Source of the DNA: Phaeoceros laevis
Taxonomy: Eukaryota; Anthocerotophyta; Anthocerotopsida; Notothyladales
Direction of reading: 5' to 3'
NCBI GenBank assembly: GCA_049999765.1
Contig: JBNGIQ010006081.1
Span: 1-20,886 of the forward strand
DNA: 20,886 bases
This document shows, one piece after another, positions 9,250 through 18,507 of this stretch. The first letter of the stretch is position 1, and the number at the start of each line of letters is the position of its first letter. A program made the position numbers and the translations under genes. The notes below the pieces were generated by a model that saw nothing but the letters and a program-made list of their open reading frames with translations, was not told the origin of the DNA and searched no databases.

Positions 9250-10324
9250 GTGGCTAGGTAGAGAATTAGAGCGGGAACACTGCTGTTAGGTCTCTGCTGG
9301 CAACCATGAAGACTTTCTCACTCATCATTGAGTGGATGCTGCAAGCAACGTTCCAGTCACTTTTTTTAGGCATAGCAGTTGCTTTGGAATCACAATGATT
9401 CACAGCTATATGCTTGGTTGAGACTAAGCCAACAGCATGTTTAAATAAAAGACGGGGGCAGGCCAGCAGGGTCACATTCCAGGATTGGGCCACGTAGGGC
9501 CGTCATACCTTTGTGACAGGTAAAAAATGGACAACCTGGCTGCTTCATCTTGAATGTTGCGTGGTAAGCATGGCTTAAAGCATGCCGCGTCAGCTGTACA
9601 GCAGGGGCAGATTATTCTTAGTAAGATCTCTGGTCAGAATGAATCCCAAAAATTGTATCGTCGGCTGCTAGTATGCACATGGCATTTAAGACAACCATAA
9701 AAAAAAGCAAGGTTTGGGAATTCGAGATCGCTTTCCTGAGAATTCCACGCCAAGTAGTGATGACTGGGCAGCGTTTGTTTGGCCATTGCATAGTCTGGAC
9801 TGAAGAGACAGTCCATGATGGCATGGAAGCTGCCAAAGCGTTCCATGTCCCGCAAATGTGACTCACGGCCGTCCAACTTCAGTAACCAGCGCAAGTGAAG
9901 AGGATGCCGAGCCCGTTAGCGTTCTGGAACTTGAAAAAGTATGTTTTTAAGAAAAAGCCGTGAGTGACCTTTCAAAAAACGCCATGAGGACTTAAAGAAT
10001 CCTGGCTGCACTTCCTGAATGGGACTCATCATTGGTCATAGAGGCCTTATTCTGTACCATACCTCCACAACAGAGTGCGTCTGTATTCCTGGCTGGTAGG
10101 TTGAATGATGTTCAGAAAAATATCAGAACATGCTGCATGAGGAGGACTTAGCACTAGAATTATTACCATTTGTGTAAAGCCAAAGTACGAAACAGAATAC
10201 GTACTGGCTTGGTAACAGGTGTGCTGCAAAGTCAGAAAAGCACAACAAGGTAAAACAAGGTAGAACACTTGATTCGAATTATAACACACGAACTTTAAAG
10301 TATGACATGCATACTAAAAAGGAG

Positions 10325-10368
10325 GACACACACACACAACCCAGGAACACCGGGTGTGTGTGTGTGTC
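10325..10368. repeat. CA/TG inverted repeat (hairpin)
   Basis: GACACACACACACAACCC (10325-10342) faces GGGTGTGTGTGTGTGTC (10352-10368) across a 9-nt loop. They pair over 17 bp with one bulged A. The CA microsatellite and its complementary TG microsatellite sit on the same strand, which is less common than a single CA run. Confidence 0.8.
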
Positions 10369-10471
10369 TATATTTGAGGAGGTTAGACGGTCCCATCAAG
10401 GTCCCCCCCTTGCCCTTATTGGGGTACCCGCATGCGGGCGGGTACAGGAGTTTTTTGTTTCTTGAGGATTT

Positions 10472-10569
10472 TGCTGCCGGTCAACCCACTTTGCACGGTT
10501 CCCAGGTGAACTAGGAAGACCACTTTTGTCACCCTAAAGCAGGTGAAAAAGTTGCAGTGGTTGGCTTGC
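10472..10569 (+). repeat. 98-nt dispersed element, copy B
   Basis: Second copy of the element at 27-124, in the same orientation. The flanking blocks are conserved (TGCTGCCGGTCA at the left, TGGTTGGCTTGC at the right). The central stem has a different sequence but still pairs: ACTTTTGTCACC with GGTGAAAAAGT across CTAAAGCA. Sequence outside the 98 nt does not match copy A. Confidence 0.5.
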
Positions 10570-10774
10570 AAAAATCCTGAAAGAAACCAAAAACTTTCCA
10601 AAAAATAAAGAAAAAGAGTTTGTATGTCATGATAGAGATTCGTTTCTAGTCATGAAGGTGGTATCTTTTTTATAACTGCTGATCTTGTTCGTTGTCGCCT
10701 TTTTTGTTATGGTGCTCTAGAGGTTTGTAAAGGCGGTACTGGCGGTCTGATAAGATGATAATGAGCAACAAAGT

Positions 10775-11035
10775 GGATGTGGACAGCTGTCCATGTAGAT
10801 CAAGGGTAGGCATTTTCTGGCTGAGCATGGATGTGAACAACTATCGTTCATCCAGATGAAGGGTAGTCATTTTCTGGCTAGATGTGGATGTGGACAACTG
10901 TCCTTCATCCTAATCAAGGGTAGTCATTTTCTGGCTAAATGTGGATGTGGACAATTGTCCTTCATCCTGAGTGAGGGTATTTCTTTTCTGGCTATGGGTG
11001 GATGTGGACAACTGTCCATCTTTTCTAGCTAAGTG
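10775..11035 (+). repeat. 57-bp minisatellite, about 4.6 units
   Basis: Units begin with GGATGTGGACAACTGTCC at 10775 (54 bp), 10829, 10886, 10943 (57 bp each) and 11000 (partial). Each contains CAAGGGTAGTCATTTTCTGGCT or a close variant. Because 57 is divisible by three, units 2-4 stay open as a 19-residue repeat. The first unit has a TAG and the last a TAA, so coding is unlikely. Confidence 0.9.
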
Positions 11036-11239
11036 TAGCAAGTGTAGCAAGTACGTGTATCATAGAAACAGCATACCATCGCTGAGCCGTAACTCCAAGC
11101 AAGACAAGCATGGCATATTGTAATTGAAAAGAAGTGCAGTGAATTTGGCAATGTCAAGTAAGTTACCTGTATTGTTGCAAGCCTTGTTGTATAGCTCCTG
11201 TTTGTACTGTCATCTTCTGGTCAGTTGAGTACAGAGGCC

Positions 11240-12360
11240 TGGTGATTTGGAAGAGGCCAGCTGCTGTTGTATAGCACCAGCACGAATACAGTCCATGTTG
11301 CGACCTTCAAGTAGTCCTCTTTGTCAATCCCTGAAAACAGCTTGATTGCCCTGCCCTGCTGGGAATCGAATCACCAGAAAGTGTACAAGGTTTGAGGTAA
11401 CATGGTTTGCTGAAATCAAGCCTTCATGGCAGTCCATATTACTGCAGCCCTTGTGAGCAGATTATCAAACAGCTAAATGCCCTCAGCTAAATGCGCTCAG
11501 CACTCAGTGTAGCTCAATCTTTGTAAGATCCTCCAGATGATGAGTCCTCCATGTTGCATCCTCCATGTTACCAAATATTGCATACAGATTTACCAGGCAT
11601 ATTTAGTCCCAATATTGTCCCATGTTATCGCATCCCTTGTGGACAGACTATCAAACACTTTGTGCATCTTTTCACTAACCACATTTAGCACATATATGTA
11701 GGAGCCCTCTGCAACCCTCACTTGTACAAGATGAAAATGGACAGAATGTGAAACACTTTGCACGCATCTTATATTGACCATTTCCCACCAGCTGCCGACC
11801 TTCAAGTAGTCTTCTTTCCATGATCATTGAAAGTAGCTACCTGTCCTGCTGTAGAGCAACGCAAGCTTTGAGGAGGCAAGCTTATGAGCACTGTCTGCTA
11901 AATTGAGGCTTTCCTGCTCCATTCTTGCATACAATGTGAGCACATTCAAGTAGTTCTCTTTTAGAATCCCTGAACGCAGCTATGGGCCCTACTGTCGACC
12001 AGCAGCACTACTACAGCCAATTATCATCGCAGTCCATATTACGACATTCCTTGTGGACAGACTGTCGTACACCCTGTGTGCATCTCCAACTGGCCACATT
12101 GAGGCCATCCTGGCTACTGAATTCAGGCATTCTTGCTCCATCCTTGCATACAATGTGGGCACCTTCAAGTAGTCCTCTTTTCATGATCCCTGAACTCTTC
12201 CACTTCATACCAGTACCACTACATCATCCAGCGGACCTCTTTTGACAATCTTTGAGTGCAGCTCACTGCCCTTCGGTATGGCACCAGTGCTTGCAAACGC
12301 CCAGCGATCAGGGCATTCCATGTGACCACATTCTTTGTGAACAGTTGATCACATTTTGGA
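11240..12360 (+). repeat. Family of interleaved diverged repeats
   Basis: Two motifs recur. Motif 1, ACCTTCAAGTAGTCCTCTTTT followed by ATCCCTGAA and GCAGCT, occurs near 11303, 11798, 11945 and 12161, with a degenerate form near 12233. Motif 2, CCTTGTGGACAGACTRTC followed by a TGTGCATCT segment, occurs near 11634 and 12050, with weaker forms near 11450 and 12332. GCAGTCCATATTACNGC/ACA blocks precede motif 2 in two copies, and TCTTGC-CAT-CTTGCATACAATGTG precedes motif 1 in two. This looks like repeated segmental duplication of a unit of a few hundred bp. No protein frame follows it. Confidence 0.7.
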
Positions 12361-12365
12361 CGAGT

Positions 12366-12505
12366 ATAAGGCGCGCCTTATGCTCTTATGCTCTCCCTAT
12401 AAGGCGTGCCAACACATAAGGCGCCTCTCCTCCCTATAAGGCGCGCCTTGTAGGGAGGACAACTACACCGGGAGGACGACTACAGGCAGGGAGGACAACT
12501 ACACC
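12366..12505. repeat. GGCGCGCC palindromes and GGGAGGACAACTACA repeats
   Basis: ATAAGGCGCGCCTTAT at 12366-12381 is a perfect 16-nt palindrome. The stretch 12428-12459 is a nearly perfect 32-nt palindrome centred on GGCGCGCC, with one wobble position. Between them are partial copies (AAGGCGTGCC, AAGGCGCC). From 12454 a second motif, GGGAGGACAACTACA, is repeated three times with variants, and a GGTGGCACCCGGTGGTGCC hairpin follows. The same GGCGCGCC-CTTATAG and GGACAACTACA elements reappear at 13013-13190, beyond a gap. Confidence 0.8.
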
Positions 12506-12599
12506 GGTGGCACCCGGTGGTGCCATACTACCATACAAAAACATCAGGCAGGGAAGACTTCTATTCCCAGTATTCTGCATTGGCTGGGGGCTACGAGTT

Positions 12600-12699
12600 N
12601 NNNNNNNNNNNNNNNNNNNNNNNNNNNNNNNNNNNNNNNNNNNNNNNNNNNNNNNNNNNNNNNNNNNNNNNNNNNNNNNNNNNNNNNNNNNNNNNNNNN
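12600..12699. other. Assembly gap (100 N)
   Basis: Exactly 100 N, the usual size for a gap of unknown length. It falls beside the palindromic GC-rich array, so such repeats may have broken the assembly. Any reading frame crossing it is not real evidence. Confidence 0.95.
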
Positions 12700-12917
12700 G
12701 CGCTCGCCGGTGACCGGGGGAGGCGAGCCAGATCGGTAGCTGGCCGACTCCCGCCCGCTACCCCACGTAGCCGCCGAGCGGACGCATTCTGCGTTATGTT
12801 TGTGTTGTGTGCCACCGCTGTCGTGCACCTGCCGATGCGCTGGGTGCATGGCGCCGACGTAGCCCCTAAGCCAGATTGGATATAATTAAACTTCATTAAG
12901 GAAAGGTACGAGCCCCT

Positions 12918-12973
12918 TGGCGAAACATGGTATAGGTCAGAAAGTACGAAGTAATCGACCTACGTTCGAATCC
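12918..12973 (+). other. Pol III A-box/B-box pair, tRNA-like relic
   Basis: TGGCGAAACATGG (12918-12930) fits the A-box consensus TRGCNNARYNNGG. GTTCGAATCC (12964-12973) fits the B-box GGTTCGANTCC core. The 33-nt spacing is normal for a tRNA. However, I cannot fold an acceptor stem or a proper T-stem around them, so this is not a working tRNA as read. A tRNA pseudogene or the head of a SINE is more likely. Confidence 0.35.
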
Positions 12974-13012
12974 TGTATCTCACTCTACAAGCGCGCCATT
13001 ATAGGCTCCTCC

Positions 13013-13181
13013 TTATAAGCGTGCGCCTTATAGAGGACAACTCTAATGGCGTGCGCCTTATAGAGGACTTATAAGCGCGCGCCTTATAGAGGACAACTCT
13101 AATGGCGCGCGCCTTATAGAGGACTTATAAGCGTGCGCCTTATAGAGGACAACTCTAATGGCGCGCGCCTTTTAGAAGGAC
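13013..13181 (+). repeat. 56-bp tandem array (3 units) with GCGCGC cores
   Basis: Three 56-57 bp units start TTATAAGCGNGCGCCTTATAG at 13013, 13069 and 13125. Each unit has two versions of the submotif GCGYGCGCCTTATAGAGGAC, one preceded by TTATAA and one by AACTCTAATG, giving six submotifs in all. The GGCGCGCC-like cores link it to the palindromes at 12366-12459. Confidence 0.9.
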
Positions 13182-13190
13182 AACTACATA

Positions 13191-13275
13191 CTCTCATAGC
13201 GGACTTCCCTACTCTAGTAGCGGACCTCCCTACTCTAGTAGCCCGGTCTCCCTACTCTAATATCATGCCTCCCTC
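13191..13275 (+). repeat. 21-bp tandem array
   Basis: Units CTCTAGTAGCGGACCTCCCTA start at 13191, 13212, 13233 (22 bp) and 13255 (decayed). It follows the 56-bp array after a GGACAACTACATA linker that also resembles the motif at 12454-12500. Confidence 0.8.
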
Positions 13276-13299
13276 TCCTCAGTATGTGACCCCCTACTC

Positions 13300-14342
13300 T
13301 ACTCTCCAAAGCTGGTGAAGTGCCTCCAATGCCGGTCATTGATAAATACCAGTAAGTATTTTGCCCAAGGGATGCACGCTATTTGCACTAGAATGCGTCC
13401 ACTGGGCGGCTAGGATGGCTGAAAGTTCTTGCCAGAGTGCACCGAAGTGTAGGGCAGGACCAGGGATACGTGTATTGTGTAGTAATGAATTGATATACCG
13501 GGCAGCGCGGGTCGTTACCCGCTATACGACCACGCCCCCTCCTCCGCACTGACGGAGGTGACTGGGGGTTTGTCGTTTTCCTAAAAGAGCCCGGGAAAAA
13601 AATGAGGCCCGCACTCCGCAGTGAGCGCCAAAGGCTATGTGAATGGGCCATGAGGATTGCCGGTAGGCGGGGTGCAGCCGCCATGTCGTATGTACGGGCT
13701 CGGTAAAAGAGCCGTTGCAACGGCAGCTCGGGAAACGGCGAGCATCCCGAGGTGCGTTGCCGAGGCTCCAGTGGCAGCCAGGCGTGTTCCAGGGTTATCT
13801 TACCGAAGCCAGCTAAGCCCTAGAAGTAAGCACAAGTTATGGTTATTCGAGTCCTCGTGCTGTAAGTGAAAGGCAATAAAGGGCCGTTGCTCTGGCGGAG
13901 GAAGCGCGGGACGGAACATGGCCCCGTGATGAGAACGCAGTGGGCTAGCCCCGCTGGCCACCTTGTCCGTCGTGCCGCGCCTTCCTTACCTTACGCAAAG
14001 CCAGCTGGGCCAGCCCCGCCGCATGTGCCCGCCCTGACCGGCCGTCCGCAACAAAAAGCTGCTCCATCCCCCTCGGAAAACATTTCCCGATCCTTCTCCG
14101 TCCTGTTGTCCGTCGTCACACTCCCTCCCCCTTCTCTCTGCACGGCACGGGCGGAAGAGCTGCTCGCGCTGTTGCGAGCTGGCACCACCTTTTCTCTCAG
14201 GGCCGTCCTGCCCCATCCCATTTTTGTATTTCGCGCANNNNNNNNNNNNNNNNNNNNNNNNNNNNNNNNNNNNNNNNNNNNNNNNNNNNNNNNNNNNNNN
14301 NNNNNNNNNNNNNNNNNNNNNNNNNNNNNNNNNNNNNGCTTC
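13300..14342 (+). promoter_or_regulatory. Upstream region and probable 5' leader of patellin gene
   Basis: GC-rich, CpG-rich sequence with no protein-like frame of its own. The part from about 14050 to 14237 is rich in C and T (CTCCCTCCCCCTTCTCTCTG), typical of a plant-type 5' leader near a transcription start. I do not see a clear TATA box. A 100-N gap sits between this leader and the start codon, so the transcription start and any leader intron cannot be placed. An open frame runs from 13866 through the gap into the gene, but only because the Ns mask its real frame. Confidence 0.4.
14238..14337. other. Assembly gap (100 N) in patellin 5' leader
   Basis: A default-length gap ends five bases before the start codon of the patellin gene. 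It probably hides part of the 5' untranslated region. It could also hide an upstream coding exon if the ATG at 14343 is not the true start. Confidence 0.95.
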
Positions 14343-16437
14343 ATGGCGGCCGAAACTCAGAGTCCCGCGGAAAAGGTGGCCCCTGCTGAGACGAAGCTGG
14401 CGCCAGAGCCTGTCAAGCCCGTACCAGAGGCCAACTCTGCCCCTGCGTTCCAGGTTGTGGAGAAATCAGAAGGAGCAGCCGCCGAAACAGAGACGGAGGC
14501 GCCTCCCGAAGAGAAAGATGCGTCTCCTCTGGACAAGGAAATTGTGCAGACTTTGTTCAAGGAGGAGACCTATGTGGTGTCGGAGTTGAAGGAGTTCGAG
14601 AAGAAGGCTCTGGAAGAGTTCAAGCTTAGGATCGAGAGTGCCATCAAGAAAAACGAGTTCTCTCTGCCCCAGCCCCCTCCTCCCAAGGAGGAAAAGGCCG
14701 AAGAACACGAAGCGGCAGCTAAGGCCGACAAAGTGCCCGCCTCGACTGAGACCCCTGCCCCAGTAGCGGAAGGAGAGAGTATACCAGAGGAAGCCTTACC
14801 TGAGGTGGCCGTAGTAGCAGCTCCAGTGGCCGACACCCTGCCACCCCTACCCGCCCTACCCGCGGAGCGCAGCGAGGAAAAGTTGGCCCATGTCGATCCG
14901 GCCCAACCGGAACAGGAGGCCCCCAAGGTGGAGGAGGTGAAGACTGAAGCAGCGGAGGTAAAGGCGCCGGAAGAAGTAGCACCAGGAACCGAACGGCCAG
15001 CGCCGCCTGCCGACGCACTGGAAGTGGCGAAGGACACCATTGTGGTTGATGGCAAGCCAGAAGAACTCCCGGTCGATGAGGATATCTCGCTCTGGGGCGT
15101 ACCGTTGCTTCACACCAAGGGCGATGAGAGGACTAATGTCATTTTGCTCAAATTTCTCCGCGCCAGAGACTACAACGTCAACCAGGCTTTTAACATGCTG
15201 AAGAAGACCATCCACTGGAGGAAAAAGTTCAATGCCGACGGCCTTCTGGACGAGCAATTTGGCACGGAGTTGGATGTTGCCGCCTTTATGTCTGGCGCGG
15301 ACAAGGATGGGCATCCTGTCTGTTACAATGTCTGGAGTGCATTCAAGGATAAGAAGCTGTATCAGCACGCTTTCGGCACCCCTGAGAAGGTCAACGCATT
15401 CTTGCGCTGGAGAATTCAGGTGCTTGAAAAGGGTATCAAGCATTTGAACTTTACTCCAGAGGGCCCACACGCCATGGTCCAGATCACCGATCTGAAGAAC
15501 AGCGTCCAGCTCACTTCTCAGCGTTCTGCTGTCAAGAAGGCGCTTAGCCTGCTTCAGGACAACTATCCAGAACTGGTGGTGAGAAAGGTAAGAGCTTTGG
15601 TCCCCAACCCCCGCCTTTGGTGCATCTTTTTCCGATTCCTGGGTTTGCAATGTTCCTGACTATCCACTTAACGTCGTGACTGCAGATCTTCATCAATGTA
15701 CCGTGGTACTTCAGCGCGCCATACACAATCCTCATCAGTCCTTTCCTGTCACAGCGAACCAAAAGCAAGTTTGTGGTTGCCACTCCGGGAAAAGCAACGG
15801 AAACTCTTTTCAGGTAAGCTTTGTGCGGAGGAGGTACCTTAGGCGCGGAGAGTCCGTCGTACACCGGCTGATCCTTTGCACGTGGTGAGCCAGGTTTATT
15901 TCCCCGGACCAAGTCCCCGTGCAGTATGGCGGGCTGAAGTTCACCACAGAAAGTGTATTCGACGGGGTGGATGCGCCTGTGGTTGAAGTCTCTGTGAAAC
16001 CCGGTGCCACGCATGTCATCGACATCCCTTCTCCAACTCCGGTAAGCTCGTGTTGCTAGGAAGCTTTGCAGGGAGTTGCTAGAGTTTCATTTTACTTGTC
16101 CAATCTCGTCTAAAGCCGACGCTTGTATCTGTCTGTGATTTATTGATGATATACTTGCATCTGCTTGTAGAAGGCCACCATCTACTGGGATCTGTCGGTA
16201 GTTGGTTGGGACGTGACTTACGGTGCAGATTTTGAGCCCGACGAAGGGTACACAACCATAATCGAGAAAGCTAAAAAGATCAGTACGGTTGATGAGCCTA
16301 TTCGTACGTCTTTCCCATCACATGGAGCTGGGAAGGTTGTGATCACTATTGATAACTCCGCTTCCAAGAAGAAGAAGACCGTCGTGTACAGATATTTGGT
16401 CAAGACAGCTGCAGCGGAAACTGAGCTGGTTGGTTGA
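14343..16437 (+). CDS. Patellin (SEC14/CRAL-TRIO + GOLD protein), 4 coding exons
   Basis: Predicted exons are 14343-15587, 15686-15813, 15894-16041 and 16171-16437, joined by GT-AG introns of 98, 80 and 129 nt. Together they encode 595 residues. Residues 1-240 are acidic and rich in Glu, Ala, Pro and Lys (AEKVAPAETKLAPEPVKPVP). The CRAL-TRIO N-terminal helices start near residue 247 (DISLWGVPLL, LLKFLRARDYNVNQAF). The lipid-binding SEC14 fold follows, about 305-475, with FINVPWYFSAPYTILISPFL crossing the first splice and then QVPVQYGGL. A GOLD domain covers about 480-593 (WDLSVVGWDVTYGADF, KKKKTVVYRYLVK). Plant patellins bind phosphoinositides and act at membranes, including the forming cell plate. 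Start choice: the ATG is followed by GCGGCC (G at +4), but it lies five bases after a gap, so extra N-terminal residues are possible. No lesion is seen; codon usage is GC-rich and unlike its flanks. Confidence 0.93.
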
Positions 16438-17017
16438 AGGATAGTACTGGCAGTAGCAGGTTGCAGCTGCTGTGCAAGGGCCAACCAATGGAAGATAGGC
16501 GGGCAGACGAGGGGCAAGCTTGCATTCAAATTGGCGTCGCGTATCTACACCCGGGACAAGGGCCTCCGGGGTCTAGCACTCAACGTCTACGCAAGAAGGT
16601 GAAGATGGTGGACTCGTTTCCTGGTGTGCAGGCTTTTACTGATGTATGCCATGCGTGGTGTCAATGTGTCCTCAACACAATTGGACTCTAAATTCGCAAC
16701 CAGTTTTCTTCTGCACATTACTTCTGGCGAACGTAACAGTAGTAAACAGCCAGTTCAGGGAGGTTTTTTGGTTATTAGATTTGAATTCTTGTGCTGTGTA
16801 GTGTATAGCTAGATAAGCTCCGACAGCGTTGTACTTCCATTCTTGTGATAGTAAGACTACATATTGATGACAATTCAGGTCCTAAGGCAAAAATATTCTG
16901 GATGTACACTCCGTGAGTTGTCTATGGGGGCTCACACAAAAACCCAGTTTACTAATTGCCTTGGTCGCTGACGACGGCCAAACTGGCAGAAGCTCAGAAC
17001 CAAAATACAAGGTTAGT
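16438..17017 (+). other. Probable 3' untranslated region of patellin, then unique DNA
   Basis: No gene is seen. The first few hundred bases are probably the patellin 3' UTR. I find no strict AATAAA signal; the T-rich stretch near 16760-16800 is a possible end region, but the cleavage site cannot be set from sequence. Confidence 0.4.
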
Positions 17018-17109
17018 GACTTGCTCAAAAGCGGCACACTCAACCTCTGCCAAGGAGAGAAAGACTTGCCCAAAAGCGGCACACTCAACCTCTTGGCCAA
17101 GGAGAGAAA
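17018..17109 (+). repeat. 45/47-bp tandem duplication
   Basis: GACTTGCYCAAAAGCGGCAC followed by ACTCAACCTC and a CCAAGGAGAGAAA end occurs at 17018-17062 and again at 17063-17109, with a TGG insertion in the second. A partial third copy (GTCAGGCGGCACTTG) follows. The copies are nearly identical, so the duplication is recent. Confidence 0.88.
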
Positions 17110-17700
17110 GTCAGGCGGCACTTGAAAAAGCATTCAAAAATAATTTAGGTTGATTCCATCAAAATGAGATCAAAAGTGCACCTTACTAAAGTGCAGCTTA
17201 CTAATCATAGTATATTTTCTTGTTTGGATTGCTTGCGATTGAAAGGTCCTAAAGCCAACCACACTTGGTGTAGATGGTTGCCTACTTTTGTGCCATAACT
17301 ATCATTTTGCGTCCCCACCGTAAGATACTGTATAAATAAAAAAGAAATAAAAGATAATAAACTAATAAAAGACAAGAATAGCAAAGAATTGAAGAAGGCA
17401 ATTGGACAATGATAAAGTAAATTATATAGAAAGTCAAAGTACAAAGATTATTGATAGAAGACAAGAATAGCAACAATTAAAAAAAGGTGAACGAGCAATT
17501 AGAAGGTAAAATATGTAGAAATAGAAAGTTTAAATATAAGCATACTAAAGTGACATATAATAAGGTGGTGATACATATAAAATGAAGATGTACTGGATAG
17601 TGAGGCATCCATGAGGCAAGGTGTTTAGTTGTTGTTGTAAGTTGCTTCTAATTACTTTAATCGTGAATAGTTTGTGGCGTGGATTGCATGACGTGTGAGT
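17110..17700. other. AT-rich stretch with internal duplication
   Basis: Strongly AT-rich, with no gene. A block containing GACAAGAATAGCAA at 17371-17384 recurs at 17460-17473. The following text is similar in both (CAATT...GGACAATG/GAACGAGCAATT, then TATAGAAAGTCAAAG/TGTAGAAATAGAAAG), so a roughly 89-bp unit is repeated with divergence. Confidence 0.55.
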
Positions 17701-17820
17701 TTTTAGGTTTGGTTGAGTTTAACCCTTAAACGCCCAGGCATTTCGAACTTTAAGCAACGCTGCAAAAGCTACGGTTCCATTACGCTTGGCCCGGGATTCC
17801 GAGCCAGAGTTACCGAAGCT

Positions 17821-17910
17821 GGTCCCGCTCCCGGCTCCAACTCCGGGTCCCGCTCCCAACTCCAACTCCAACTCCCTGCTCCAACTCCGAGTCCCGTTCC
17901 CGGCTCCCGA
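17821..17910 (+). repeat. CTCCAA/CTCCGG simple repeat
   Basis: Irregular 6-bp units such as CTCCAA, CTCCGG and CTCCCG repeat here, keeping frames open on both strands (Ser-Gln-Leu or Gly-Ala-Gly runs). It is low-complexity DNA and not a gene. Confidence 0.8.
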
Positions 17911-18507
17911 GCCTGCATAACCGAGCCTAAATAAAGAAACGAGCCGCGACACCTTTTTAGGCTTGGTAGGATGAATCTCGGGTCACCCCCTGCAGTTATC
18001 ACTGCGGTTAAAAGATAAACGCTATTTACACATAGTTAACCCCAGATGGACCATGCCCCTCATACTGAGCCTTTGAGGGTATATTTCATGGAAAAGAAAA
18101 TTATTATGTGAAGTACCAAAGTTGTTTTAGGTGTATTTGTTTGTAAGGATTTATTAATACACCTTCTCCTGCAAAAAAAAAAAGGAAAAAATCAAACAGC
18201 CCACAAATCCACCCCGTTTCCTCCCTAAGGCACTAACCACCCACATGGTGTGTGATGACCAAGGCGGTTACCTCCCAACCGCACCCGGCATACAGCCCGG
18301 GTAACCACAAAACCAGCCCCTCCCTTCTCACCTCCAAGTGTCGCTTTAGTCGTAGGGTTTTGCCAGGTCATGATGCCAGGCAGGCGCATGCACGCCTGCC
18401 TAGCTGGCTTGTCTTATTTTTGCCAAGGGCTGTACATAAGAGGACAACAACCTGGTGAGCCATGCCTCCTATGCCTTCAATTTCTACTACCACCGGTGGA
18501 ATTTTAC
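17911..18507. other. No gene seen; contains an A-run at 18173-18183
   Basis: Unique sequence without a protein-like frame. An 11-base A-run (18173-18183) followed by GGAAAAAA comes after an AT-rich segment (TTATTAATACACC), which could be a retroposed tail. The downstream sequence is abruptly C-rich (CCACCCCGTTTCCTCCC), consistent with a junction, but no duplication flanking it was found. Confidence 0.4.

Larger units (their letters stand above)
7667..10320. other. Long stretch without a supportable gene
   Basis: All open frames here are under 145 codons with no recognisable domain, and none is conserved with anything else in the window. A small ACATACATACATAC run occurs near 7713. A diverged duplication (7931-8285) and one TATA-like element (9243-9249, minus) are listed separately. 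Otherwise I see only unique, moderately AT-rich sequence, which may be very old transposon remains or gene-flanking DNA. Confidence 0.5.

Noticed and set aside
12507-12896. Frames of 100-120 codons spanning the 12600-12699 gap
   Set aside because: A default-length N run does not support a reading frame; the real residues on either side show no domain.
10775-13275. Possible CRISPR array
   Set aside because: Repeats are head-to-tail without unique spacers of constant length, no Cas-like genes exist, and the genome is eukaryotic.
13866-14342. In-frame N-terminal extension of patellin upstream of the ATG at 14343
   Set aside because: The frame passes through 100 N of unknown true length, and the upstream residues are unlike patellin and look like a CT-rich leader.
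14856-15650. 264-codon minus-strand frame opposite the patellin first exon
   Set aside because: It is antisense shadow of a GC-rich coding exon and contains no recognisable domain.
17713-18002. 73-77 codon frames with Gly/Ala/Ser or Gln/Leu/Pro repeats
   Set aside because: They come from the CTCCAA/CTCCGG simple repeat; frames are open on both strands.
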